NCBI RefSeq assembly: GCF_014212125.1
Contig: NZ_JACJVP010000028.1
Location: forward strand, 1 to 36,920
DNA from: Cohnella nanjingensis
Lineage (GTDB): Bacteria > Bacillota > Bacilli > Paenibacillales > Paenibacillaceae
Direction of reading: 5' to 3'
DNA: 36,920 nucleotides
Every line of letters begins with the position of its first letter. The first letter of the stretch is position 1. Below, piece by piece: positions 1-6,970 of the stretch. The notes under the pieces were generated by a model. The model was not told where the DNA came from. It did not search any database and was given only the letters and a program-made list of their open reading frames with translations. A program made the position numbers and the translations under genes.

Positions 1-459
1 CGGCGAAGGCCGCCGGAGCAGCAAAGAGACGTACTGAGTACGTTACATGAGCGGTGAAGGCCGCCGGAGCAGTAAAGAGACGTTCTAGGTACGTCACATG
101 AGCGGCGAAGGCCGCCGGAGCAGTAAAGAGACGTTCTAGGTACGTCACATGAGCGGCGAAGATCGCCGGAGCAACAAAGAGACGTACTGAGTACGTCACA
201 TGAGCGGCGAAGGCCGCCGGAGCAGTAAAGAGACGTTCTAGGTACGTCACATGAGCGGCGAAGACCGCCGGAGCAACAAAGAGACGTACTGAGTACGTCA
301 CATGAGCGGCGAAGGCCGCCGGAGCAGCAAAGAGACGTACTGAGTACGTTACATGAGCGGTGAAGGCCGCCGGAGCAGTAAAGAGACGTTCTAGGTACGT
401 CACATGAGCGGCAATGGCCGCAGAAACGGCAAAGTGACGTACTGATTACGTCACATGAG
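1..459. repeat. 51-bp tandem repeat array, nine units
   Basis: Nine head-to-tail units begin at 1, 52, 103, 154, 205, 256, 307, 358 and 409, exactly 51 bp apart with no spacers; a tenth degenerates after 460. Each unit carries two dyads: CGGCG/CGCCG around a short variable loop, and either ACGTAC-TGA-GTACGT (units 1, 4, 6, 7) or the weaker ACGT-TCTAGGT-ACGT (units 2, 3, 5, 8). Unit 9 is the most divergent but keeps both outer stems. Units 7-8 repeat units 1-2, so blocks have probably been duplicated. All plus-strand frames contain stops within the units. One minus-strand frame stays open but has no ATG, GTG or TTG, so I do not call a gene. The array starts at the window edge and probably continues to the left. 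Its function is unknown. Confidence 0.95.
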
Positions 460-621
460 CGGCGACAGCGATTCTGCGCGCTCCGATGACCAAATCGAAC
501 AAGGAAAAGGCAACAAAGAAAGCAGGCGGACGCGTTATAATGAAAGCGATAACGTCGAGAAGCGGGAACCTAGACGTCCCCGCACGCTCGCACCTTAATA
601 GCGGAAAGAGGAATGCAAACC
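460..621 (+). other. Gap between repeat array and oxidoreductase gene
   Basis: After a 10-20 bp remnant of the repeat, this stretch has no convincing ORF. A TATAAT hexamer lies at 536-541 but I see no good -35 partner, so it is only a possible promoter for the oxidoreductase gene. A purine-rich Shine-Dalgarno sequence, AAAGAGGA, lies at 605-612. Confidence 0.4.
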
Positions 622-1716
622 ATGGCACATAAGAGCAGAATCGGCCTCATCGGCTGCGGCAACATCAGCGCGATTTACTTGAAGAACCTGACGGCTTCGG
701 AGGACGTGGAAGTCGTCGCTTGCGCGGACATCGACGTGGAGCGGGCGCGCGCCCGGGCGCAGGAATTCGGCGTGCCGAAGGCGTATGGCGTCGATGAGCT
801 GTTGGCCGACCCGGATGTGGACATCGTCGTCAACCTGACGATCCCGGCTTCGCACGCGAGCGTGTGCCGTCAAGCGCTGGAAGCGGGCAAGCACGTGTAT
901 GTAGAGAAACCCCTCGCGGTGCATCTGGAGGACGGCCGCAGCGTCTTGGCGCTGGCCGAATCGAAAGGGCTGCGCGTGGCTTGCGCGCCGGAGACGTTCC
1001 TCGGCGGCGGCATCCAGACGTGCCGCAAGCTGATCGACGAAGGCGCGATCGGACGCCCGATCGCCGCGAACGGCTTCATGCTGGGCAGCGGTCCGGAGTC
1101 TTGGCATCCGGACCCCGCGTTCTTCTATCAAGTAGGCGGCGGTCCGCTGTTCGATATGGGGCCTTACTACCTGACGGCGTTCATCTTCCTGCTGGGCGGC
1201 ATTCGCCGCGTCACGTCTTCGGCAGCCATCCCGACGCCTGAGCGGACCATCACCAGCCAGCCGAAGTACGGCACGAAGGTGACCGTTGAGACGCCGACGC
1301 ATATCGCGGGCGTGCTCGACTTCAAGTCCGGCGCCGTCGCCACGCTGGTGACCAGCTTCGATATCGCGGCCGGCAGCGCGCTGCCGAATATCGAGATCTA
1401 CGGCACGGAAGGCAGCCTGCGGGTGCCGGATCCGAACACGTTCGGCGGTCCGGTGCTGCTCCGCAAGCCGGGCGGAGACTGGGAGGAAGTCCCGCTTGCT
1501 TTCGGCTATGACGACAACATGCGCGGCATCGGCGTCATCGACATGGCGCGCGCGATCCGGGAGAACCGTCCGCATCGCGCTTCCGGCCAACTGGCTTTCC
1601 ATGTCCTGGAGGCCATGCACGGCTTGCTTGAGGCATCCGCGGGAGACAAGCACGTCTTCCTGTCGGACTTCCCGGAACGTCCGGCCATGATGCCCGAAGG
1701 GGGCTTCGGCGCTTAA
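622..1716 (+). CDS. Gfo/Idh/MocA family oxidoreductase
   Basis: This is a 364-residue cytoplasmic NAD(P)-dependent dehydrogenase-like protein, close to the usual family length. The N terminus has the Rossmann motif GLIGCGNIS, and the family signature EKP lies at about residues 95-97 in the context HVYVEKPLAVHLEDG. The C-terminal half contains the GGGPLFDMGPYY segment typical of the substrate domain. An upstream in-frame ATG at 613 abuts the Shine-Dalgarno sequence AAAGAGGA; the ATG at 622 is 9 nt from it and is preferred. The family oxidises or reduces sugars, inositols and related polyols, and the substrate cannot be read from the sequence. phnM follows after about 75 bp on the same strand, so co-transcription is possible. 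Confidence 0.9.
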   Translation: MAHKSRIGLIGCGNISAIYLKNLTASEDVEVVACADIDVERARARAQEFGVPKAYGVDELLADPDVDIVVNLTIPASHASVCRQALEAGKHVYVEKPLAVHLEDGRSVLALAESKGLRVACAPETFLGGGIQTCRKLIDEGAIGRPIAANGFMLGSGPESWHPDPAFFYQVGGGPLFDMGPYYLTAFIFLLGGIRRVTSSAAIPTPERTITSQPKYGTKVTVETPTHIAGVLDFKSGAVATLVTSFDIAAGSALPNIEIYGTEGSLRVPDPNTFGGPVLLRKPGGDWEEVPLAFGYDDNMRGIGVIDMARAIRENRPHRASGQLAFHVLEAMHGLLEASAGDKHVFLSDFPERPAMMPEGGFGA

Positions 1717-1790
1717 GCCGGATTTGCCGAACCGAGCCCAATTGTGGAATACTAGGGTAACGGTTGTTCGCGAGACAAAGGAGAATGCGG

Positions 1791-2969
1791 ATGGCAAGCC
1801 GGTTAATCGTACGCGGAGGACGCGTCGTTCAGCCGCACGATACGAAGATGGCCGATCTCCTCATCGAAGACGGCCGCCTGTCGGCGATCGAGCCGGGCGG
1901 CGCGGCGCGATGGGCGGGATCCGGCGATCGGGTCCTGGACGCGGAAGGCGCCGATGTCCTTCCGGGATTGGTGGATATTCATTGCGACACGATCGAGAAG
2001 GAGGCGGAACCGCGTCCGAATACGATCTTCCCGCTCGAGATGGCGTTCCTGCAGTTCGAACGCAAGCTGGCGGGACACGGCATCACGTCGATGTTCCATT
2101 CGTTGTCGCTAGGCGTAGGCCTAAGCCTGCGAGGAGAGCAGATCGTGGCGGATCTGGTGGAGACGATCCATGCGTGCGCCCGGGAGCGGGCCATGATCCG
2201 GCACGGCGTTCATCTGCGCTACGAGGTCTCCCATCTGACGGGGTTCCCGCTGGCCGAGCGCTTCATCGAGCGGGGGATGATCGATTATCTGTCGCTTATG
2301 GATCATGCGCCGGGGCAAGGGCAGTACAAACGGCCCGGCGCGTTCGAACGATACGTCATGAAAAATCAAGGCGTGGACGCGGAGGAGTGCGCGCGGATCG
2401 TCGAGGATCTGCAGGAGCGCCGCAAGCGCGTGGATTGGTCGAAGCTGCATGCCTTGACGGCCGCGGCGAAGCGCCGCGGCATCGCCGTGGCTTCGCATGA
2501 CGACGACACGCCCGAGCAGGTGGAGCGCTCCCGCGCGTTCGGCGCCGGCGTGGTCGAATTCCCGCTCAATCTGGAGACGGCGGCATATGCAACGAGTCGC
2601 GGATTGCAGGTATGCGTAGGCGCCCCGAACATCGTCCGAGGCGGATCGCATGACAAGAACTTGACGGCGCTCGAAGCGATACGGGCGGGGGCGGCGGACA
2701 TCGTCTGCTCCGACTATCATCCCGCTTCGCTGCTGCATGCCGTCTACGTGCTGGCGCGAGCGGGCATCGGTCTAGCCGATGCGGTTCGCATGGCGACGCT
2801 CGCGCCCGCCAAAGCGCTCGGCCGGGACGGGGAAATCGGCTCCTTGGAGCCGGGCAAACGGGCAGACGTTCTGATCGTTCGCCAAGTGCGCGATTGTCCG
2901 GTCGTGACCCATACGATCGTGAACGGCACGGTCGTCCTGGAGACGAGAGACTATCCGATCGGCGGTTAA
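1791..2969 (+). CDS. phnM: Alpha-D-ribose 1-methylphosphonate 5-triphosphate diphosphatase (PhnM)
   Basis: PhnM is the amidohydrolase-superfamily enzyme that releases pyrophosphate from ribose 1-phosphonate 5-triphosphate in the C-P lyase pathway. The 392-residue product shows the family landmarks in order: LPGLVDIHCDTIEK with the first metal-site histidine, SLMDHAPGQGQ, ASHDDDT, GAPNIVRGGSH and SDYHPASLLHA, and a C-terminal GKRADVLIV. These match the E. coli PhnM pattern that I recall. The long frame begins at 1764, but AAAGGAG at 1777-1783 is 7 nt from the ATG at 1791, which I take as the start. No other phn gene is present in the window. Its stop codon overlaps that of the convergent sspI gene. 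Confidence 0.9.
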   Translation: MASRLIVRGGRVVQPHDTKMADLLIEDGRLSAIEPGGAARWAGSGDRVLDAEGADVLPGLVDIHCDTIEKEAEPRPNTIFPLEMAFLQFERKLAGHGITSMFHSLSLGVGLSLRGEQIVADLVETIHACARERAMIRHGVHLRYEVSHLTGFPLAERFIERGMIDYLSLMDHAPGQGQYKRPGAFERYVMKNQGVDAEECARIVEDLQERRKRVDWSKLHALTAAAKRRGIAVASHDDDTPEQVERSRAFGAGVVEFPLNLETAAYATSRGLQVCVGAPNIVRGGSHDKNLTALEAIRAGAADIVCSDYHPASLLHAVYVLARAGIGLADAVRMATLAPAKALGRDGEIGSLEPGKRADVLIVRQVRDCPVVTHTIVNGTVVLETRDYPIGG

Positions 2970-3196
2970 GCTTCCGTAGCGCCCGCCTCTTGCGGAAGCT
3001 GACCATGCAAGGTGGTGACGAGCTGCTGTTGAATATCCGGCTGGCTATGAGACCAGATAATCTCGAACAGCACGCCGAGGCCGGGTAGCGTCACTTCCGC
3101 ATTTCCGATCGAATCCTCGATGACTTCGCGGATTTCTTGCTCGCTCTTGCCTTGTACGCGCATGATGATCGCATCGCGCAAACTGACCGTCTTCAC
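2966..3196 (-). CDS. sspI: Small acid-soluble spore protein SspI
   Basis: The 76-residue product has the conserved SspI features: an N-terminal SLRDAIIMRVQGKSEQE segment, IEDSI, and the signature TLPGLGVLFEIIW, in close agreement with the roughly 70-residue B. subtilis protein. SspI-class proteins are minor spore-core proteins made in the forespore. The reading frame extends upstream to 3313, but the GTG at 3194-3196 has a strong AAGGGGGA Shine-Dalgarno sequence about 9 nt before it and gives the family length. A TrmH-family methylase gene lies close by, as ysgA does in B. subtilis. I could not find a convincing sigma-G promoter by eye. The C-terminal tail EAGATEA is slightly longer than usual. 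Confidence 0.93.
   Translation of the reverse strand: MKTVSLRDAIIMRVQGKSEQEIREVIEDSIGNAEVTLPGLGVLFEIIWSHSQPDIQQQLVTTLHGQLPQEAGATEA
2969..3000. other. Stem-loop at the phnM/sspI convergent junction
   Basis: AGCTTCCG (2969-2976) pairs perfectly with CGGAAGCT (2993-3000) around a 16-nt loop. It starts on the last base of phnM and lies inside the 3' end of sspI. Neither side has a T-run, so it is not a classical terminator in either direction. Confidence 0.6.
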
Positions 3197-3283
3197 ACAA
3201 GTATCCCCCTTCGCGAATATGGACGTTATGCAGTCCGGTCTAGATTTCCCTGGCGCGCTTCCGGTTATCCCGGAGGCGCGTTG

Positions 3284-3292
3284 TGTTATAAT
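3284..3292 (+). promoter_or_regulatory. Extended -10 promoter of the ktrA-like gene
   Basis: TGTTATAAT is a perfect extended -10 element about 50 bp upstream of the ktrA-like ATG. There is no good -35 hexamer (the best is TTATCC at 3265-3270), as is usual for extended -10 promoters. It would serve ktrA and the overlapping methylase gene. Confidence 0.65.
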
Positions 3293-3342
3293 GGGAATAT
3301 TGAAGCGGGACATGGGTTCGAGGAAGGGAGCAACCGTCGCAC

Positions 3343-4008
3343 ATGGCCAAAAAACAATTTGCCGTCATTGGTCTCGGCCGATTCGGCTCGAGCGTCGCTA
3401 AATACCTGGCGGAAATGGGATACGAAGTGCTCGCGATCGACGACGACGAGGAGCGCGTCCAAGACGTCGCCAACATCGTCACGCACGCGGTCTCGGCGGA
3501 TTCGACCGACGAAGAAGCGATGCGCGCGCTCGGCGTCCGCAACTTCGACGTCGTCGTTGTCGCGATCGGTCAAGACATCCAAGCGAGCATCTTGACGACC
3601 TTGATCTTGAAAGATCTCGGCGTACCGAAGATCATCGTGAAGGCGCAGAACGAACTGCACGGCAAGGTGCTGAGCAAGATCGGCGCGGACAAAGTCGTAT
3701 TCCCCGAGCGGGATATGGGACTTCGCGTCGCGCACCATCTCATCTCGCCGAATATTCTGGAGCACATTGAGCTGTCGCCCGACTACAGCATCGTCGAGCT
3801 CAAGGTACCGTCCTCGATGGTCGGGAAGAACCTGAAGCAGCTCGATATTCGCGTCAAGTACGGCTGCAACGTCCTCGCGGTCAAACGCGGCAGCGATATG
3901 AACGTCGCGCCCCGCGCGGATGAAGGGATCGACGCGGAGGACATCCTCGTCATCGTCGGCCGCAACGAACAATTAACCAAGCTGGAGCAAGCCTATGCGG
4001 AACCTTGA
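3343..4008 (+). CDS. ktrA: KtrA/TrkA-type potassium channel regulatory subunit
   Basis: The 221-residue product has the RCK layout of Ktr/Trk potassium uptake systems. The Rossmann glycine motif GLGRFGSS lies at residues 10-17, followed by acidic AIDDDEER at the end of the second strand for nucleotide binding. A second TrkA_C-like domain occupies roughly residues 135-221 (SIVELKVPSSMVGKNLKQL). In Bacillus, KtrA or KtrC forms a cytoplasmic octameric ring gating the KtrB/D membrane subunit, and its C-terminal domain can bind c-di-AMP. No membrane subunit is encoded here, so the partner must be elsewhere. The Shine-Dalgarno AAGGGAG ends 12 nt before the ATG. KtrA and KtrC cannot be told apart from this sequence. 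Confidence 0.9.
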   Translation: MAKKQFAVIGLGRFGSSVAKYLAEMGYEVLAIDDDEERVQDVANIVTHAVSADSTDEEAMRALGVRNFDVVVVAIGQDIQASILTTLILKDLGVPKIIVKAQNELHGKVLSKIGADKVVFPERDMGLRVAHHLISPNILEHIELSPDYSIVELKVPSSMVGKNLKQLDIRVKYGCNVLAVKRGSDMNVAPRADEGIDAEDILVIVGRNEQLTKLEQAYAEP

Positions 4009-4837
4009 GCCGGCGTTGACGTCGGCGCAGAACCCTAGAGTCAAAGCATGGGTCAAGCTGTCGGAGCGCAAGTATCGCAACCAAGAAGGCCGGTTTAAGC
4101 TCGAAGGCGTTCATCTGGTCAAGGAAGCGCTCGAAGCGGGATGGCCGCTCGAAGCCGTCGCGTTCGACGAAGGGCTCGGCGTGCCGGACGAACTGGCGCC
4201 GTACGCGGAGCGCGAGGGCGGGAGCGGGAACGGAGAGACCGACTGGATTCCCGTGTCGCCCGACATCATCGCCAAGTGCAGCGAGACCGAGACGCCGCAA
4301 CCGGTGTTCGCGATCGCGCTCAAGCGTCCGGCCGATGACGCCGCGCTCTTCGGCGGCGATGGCGGACCCGTCGTCGTCCTCGACGGCGTTCAGGATCCCG
4401 GCAACGTCGGCACGATCGTCCGCAGCGCCGCGGCGAGCGGCGCTGCGGCCATCGTCCTGGGCAAGGGCACGGCCGATCTGTTCAACGCCAAGACGCTGCG
4501 CGCCACGATGGGGACGCTGTTCCGGGTGCCTATCGTAGAGGCGGATCTCGCCGAACTGCTGCCCGAAGCCAAGCGGAGAGGGGCCAAGCTGTTCGGGACG
4601 AGTCTTCAGGCGCACCTGTCCATTTACGAGTGCGATCTGACCGGGGATGGCATCTGGCTGCTGTTCGGCAATGAAGGCGGCGGCTTGTCCCCCGAAGTCG
4701 AAGCGCTCGTCGAGCGGCCCGTTATCATCCCGATGAGCGGCCAAGCCGAATCGCTCAACGTCGCCATGGCCGCTACGGTGCTGCTGTTCGAGGCGCAGCG
4801 CCAGCGGCTGGGCAAGCTCGAAGCGGAGATCATGTAG
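3995..4837 (+). CDS. TrmH/SpoU family rRNA 2'-O-methyltransferase
   Basis: The 280-residue product has an N-terminal RNA-binding substrate domain (NPRVKAWVKLSERKYRNQEG) and a C-terminal SPOUT methylase domain. The SPOUT motifs are visible: LDGVQDPGNVGTIVRSA (motif 1 with its Asn and Arg), FGNEGGGLSPEV (motif 2) and IPMSGQAESLNVAMAA (motif 3). These support S-adenosylmethionine-dependent ribose methylation of rRNA. The gene corresponds in type and position to ysgA beside sspI in B. subtilis. Its ATG lies inside the end of the ktrA-like gene (14-bp overlap) behind GGAG at 7 nt, suggesting translational coupling. A strong terminator follows. Confidence 0.9.
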   Translation: MRNLEPALTSAQNPRVKAWVKLSERKYRNQEGRFKLEGVHLVKEALEAGWPLEAVAFDEGLGVPDELAPYAEREGGSGNGETDWIPVSPDIIAKCSETETPQPVFAIALKRPADDAALFGGDGGPVVVLDGVQDPGNVGTIVRSAAASGAAAIVLGKGTADLFNAKTLRATMGTLFRVPIVEADLAELLPEAKRRGAKLFGTSLQAHLSIYECDLTGDGIWLLFGNEGGGLSPEVEALVERPVIIPMSGQAESLNVAMAATVLLFEAQRQRLGKLEAEIM

Positions 4838-4854
4838 CGGCATCGCAAAGTACG

Positions 4855-4896
4855 TCCTGACGGTCAAGTCATTCTTGACCGATCAGGATTTTTTTT
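4855..4896 (+). terminator. Intrinsic terminator after the SpoU methylase gene
   Basis: TCCTGA plus GGTCAAG pairs with CTTGACC plus TCAGGA around a 5-nt loop with a small internal mismatch, followed by a run of eight T. It ends the ktrA/methylase transcript. Confidence 0.9.
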
Positions 4897-4921
4897 GCGG
4901 CTTCTGCTTGCATACCCGCGC

Positions 4922-5752
4922 TTACCGCGGATCCCGCCCGCCGCGACGGTAGTCGCGGGGAGAGACGCCGTAGCGCCGCTTGAACGTCTTGGAGAAATGG
5001 AATTCGTCGTAGAAATGCAGCGCCGCCGCGATCTCCTTGACGGAGAGGTTCGTCGCTTCCAACGACGCTTTGGCGGATGCTAACTTCAATCCCAGCATGT
5101 ACTCGGCCGGCGACGTGCCGGTCGTCTCGCGGAAGCGGGAGAAGAAGGCGGTCCGGGACAAACCGCTGTCCCGCACAGCCTCGTCGACCCGGAACGGCGT
5201 CCCGATGTTCTTGTGCATGCGGTACAGGACCGCGTCCAGTTCGGGATGGCGCTTCGCGCGGCCGATAGACGGTTCGCGGGCGAACAAGAGCAGAAGCTCG
5301 TTCAAGAGGTTATGCGCCGAATCGCGGTAGCCGATCGGCTGCACGATCATGCCGTCGATCAGCTGCTCGCACTTTCGGACGGCTTCGGGCATTCTCGCGG
5401 TCGTCGCGACTCGTCCGATCGGCAGTCCCCAATGACGGACGCGCTCCAAACCGTCGAATTCGAAGAAATAAAATTTCCAGTCGCCGTCCCGGCAACGGTA
5501 CGAGCAAGGTACTTCCGCTTGAACGAAGACGAACGTGCCGGCTTGCAGTTCGAATCTCCCGCTATCCACCGTTCTATCCACCGTCAGACTGCCTTGGCCC
5601 TCGTACGTGACGAACAAGCCGAGCGCCGCGAAGCCGTTCGACTGCGCGACTTGATACGCGTCGTTCGCTTGCACCTTCCAGACCGAGCGGAAGCGGCATG
5701 CGGGCGGTTCGGCGGATTCGTCCAGACGATACGGGATATCCATATAAGACAT
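4922..5752 (-). CDS. AraC family transcriptional regulator, divergent from phyH
   Basis: The 276-residue product has an N-terminal cupin-like effector domain (residues about 20-150, with WKFYFFEFDG) and a C-terminal pair of AraC helix-turn-helix motifs. The first is FRVDEAVRDSGLSRTAFFSR and the second is SVKEIAAALHFYDEFHFSKT, followed by the family signature KTFKRRYGVSPRDYR. The frame extends to an ATG at 5782, but only the ATG at 5752 is correctly placed behind AAGGAG (7 nt). The gene is transcribed away from the PhyH gene across a shared 162-bp AT-rich control region, so it probably regulates that gene and itself. The effector is unknown. Confidence 0.92.
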   Translation of the reverse strand: MSYMDIPYRLDESAEPPACRFRSVWKVQANDAYQVAQSNGFAALGLFVTYEGQGSLTVDRTVDSGRFELQAGTFVFVQAEVPCSYRCRDGDWKFYFFEFDGLERVRHWGLPIGRVATTARMPEAVRKCEQLIDGMIVQPIGYRDSAHNLLNELLLLFAREPSIGRAKRHPELDAVLYRMHKNIGTPFRVDEAVRDSGLSRTAFFSRFRETTGTSPAEYMLGLKLASAKASLEATNLSVKEIAAALHFYDEFHFSKTFKRRYGVSPRDYRRGGRDPR

Positions 5753-5914
5753 CTCATCGCTCCTTGATCTCTTCATATACATGAATATGGAAGAAGAAAG
5801 GCTTCATCAAGTATATATGCGTACGATTATACATGTATCCGCACCTTCGTTCCATGGTTCGGCGATTCGCTTCCGTTTACACTTGAGTTATCTCGGATCA
5901 AGGAGCGATGCGCC
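5753..5914. promoter_or_regulatory. Divergent AraC/PhyH control region
   Basis: This AT-rich island in otherwise high-GC DNA holds the octamer TATACATG twice (5776-5783 and 5828-5835, 52 bp or about five helical turns apart). The second is part of the perfect palindrome ATACATGTAT (5829-5838). An imperfect dyad, TCTTCATAT/ATATGGAAGA, surrounds the first. These are plausible AraC operator half-sites. I see no convincing -35/-10 pair for phyH, consistent with activator dependence. AAGGAG at 5900-5905 is the phyH ribosome binding site. Confidence 0.5.
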
Positions 5915-6745
5915 ATGTTTGTCAAAGTCGGCAATCGGACATTGGAATTGAACGGACCTCATCTGACGGAGCTTCGAAGCGCGAACGATCTGTTGCACGA
6001 TATGGACGCGCTTCGCGATCGATTAGAAGAAGACGGCTACTTGCTGCTCCGCGGCTTCCACGATCGGGAACAAGTGCTGAGGGCGAGAACGCGCATTCTG
6101 GAGAAAATGAACCGAATGGGCAAACTCGAACGGGATACGCTGCTGGAGGACGGGGTGATGGCGGACGGCAGCAAGACGATTTTCATGGGCGGGACGAACG
6201 AGGACCTGCCGGAGCTGCTGGCCGTGCTGAACGGGGACCACGTGATGGGGTTCTTCGACCGGCTGTTGAACGACACCTCGCTTACGTACCATTACAAGTG
6301 GCTGCGGGCGGTCGGCAAGGGCGACTTCACGGGAGCGCACTACGATATCGTCTATATGGGGAGAGGCACGCACAATCTGTACACCGTCTGGTCGCCGCTC
6401 GGGGATATCGATTACGCGATGGGCGGGCTGGCGATCTGTCTGGATTCCCACACCTTCGAGGAATTGAAAAACTCATACGGCACGAAGGATTCGGACCGCG
6501 ACGCCATCGGCTTCGGCCATTATACGGACGACCCTCTCGTCGTGACGGAGAGGTTCGGCGGCAAATGGGCGACGACCGAGTTCCGGGCCGGGGACGTGCT
6601 GATTTTCGGCATGTTCCTGATGCACTGTTCGCTCGAGAACACGACGAACCAGTACCGGTTAAGCGTCGACACGAGATACCAGTCGGCGAGCGAGAAGGTC
6701 GACGAGCGCTGGAGCGGCAAGAAGCCGAGAGGGCATTACCGGTAG
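5915..6745 (+). CDS. Phytanoyl-CoA dioxygenase (PhyH) family protein
   Basis: The 276-residue product is a predicted cytoplasmic Fe(II)/2-oxoglutarate-dependent oxygenase. Iron ligands can be assigned as H142 and D144 (GAHYDIV) and H237 (FLMHCSLENTT), with R248 in NQYRLSVDTRYQ as the likely 2-oxoglutarate-binding arginine. This is the usual PhyH triad spacing, so the protein looks catalytically intact. AAGGAG lies 9 nt before the ATG. Members hydroxylate very different small molecules, and the substrate cannot be inferred. The divergent AraC gene suggests inducible expression. No terminator is evident downstream. Confidence 0.88.
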   Translation: MFVKVGNRTLELNGPHLTELRSANDLLHDMDALRDRLEEDGYLLLRGFHDREQVLRARTRILEKMNRMGKLERDTLLEDGVMADGSKTIFMGGTNEDLPELLAVLNGDHVMGFFDRLLNDTSLTYHYKWLRAVGKGDFTGAHYDIVYMGRGTHNLYTVWSPLGDIDYAMGGLAICLDSHTFEELKNSYGTKDSDRDAIGFGHYTDDPLVVTERFGGKWATTEFRAGDVLIFGMFLMHCSLENTTNQYRLSVDTRYQSASEKVDERWSGKKPRGHYR

Positions 6746-6754
6746 GACGCTTCG

Positions 6755-6800
6755 CTGCTCCTCGCTTGGCGGTACCCCTGCTCCTCGCTTGGCGGTACCC
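6755..6800. repeat. Two perfect 23-bp direct repeats
   Basis: The 23-mer beginning CTGCTCCTCGCTTGG and ending GGTACCC occurs at 6755-6777 and immediately again at 6778-6800, with a few bases of a third copy (CTGCTGCG). It lies in the 225-bp gap after phyH, which otherwise holds no recognisable gene, and probably arose by slippage duplication. Confidence 0.9.
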
Positions 6801-6970
6801 CTGCTGCGAGAGAGGGGCGAGCCGGACGGGACTATGGCGCGCGCGCCCTTGGAGCGAGCATCGGATCACCTCTTCAGGGAATCCGACGTTCGTTCTCGGG
6901 GCATTTTTGCGTTGCGCGAACGCAGCGCGGGCAGGGAATGAATGGACGCTTTGACTATCGATAGAAACGC

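Noticed and set aside
1..459. CRISPR array
   Set aside because: Units are directly contiguous with no unique spacers, and no cas gene is present.
1..569. Long minus-strand open frame with a 17-codon period across the repeat array
   Set aside because: It stays open because 51 is a multiple of three, but it contains no ATG, GTG or TTG and no ribosome binding site before its upstream in-frame stop at 570-572.
595..1797. 400-codon minus-strand ORF opposite the oxidoreductase gene
   Set aside because: Its arginine/alanine-rich composition is typical of the antisense frame of a high-GC gene; the plus-strand product has clear family motifs. The same applies to other long opposite-strand frames, for example at 11181-12575, 13211-14437 and 14460-15578.
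3197..3313. Upstream extension of the sspI reading frame
   Set aside because: It is not conserved SspI sequence, and a well-spaced GTG with a strong ribosome binding site lies at the family start.
5908..6954. 348-codon plus-strand frame starting just before phyH
   Set aside because: Out-of-frame shadow of phyH; the translation is low-complexity and Arg/Gly-rich, while the ATG at 5915 gives an intact dioxygenase.
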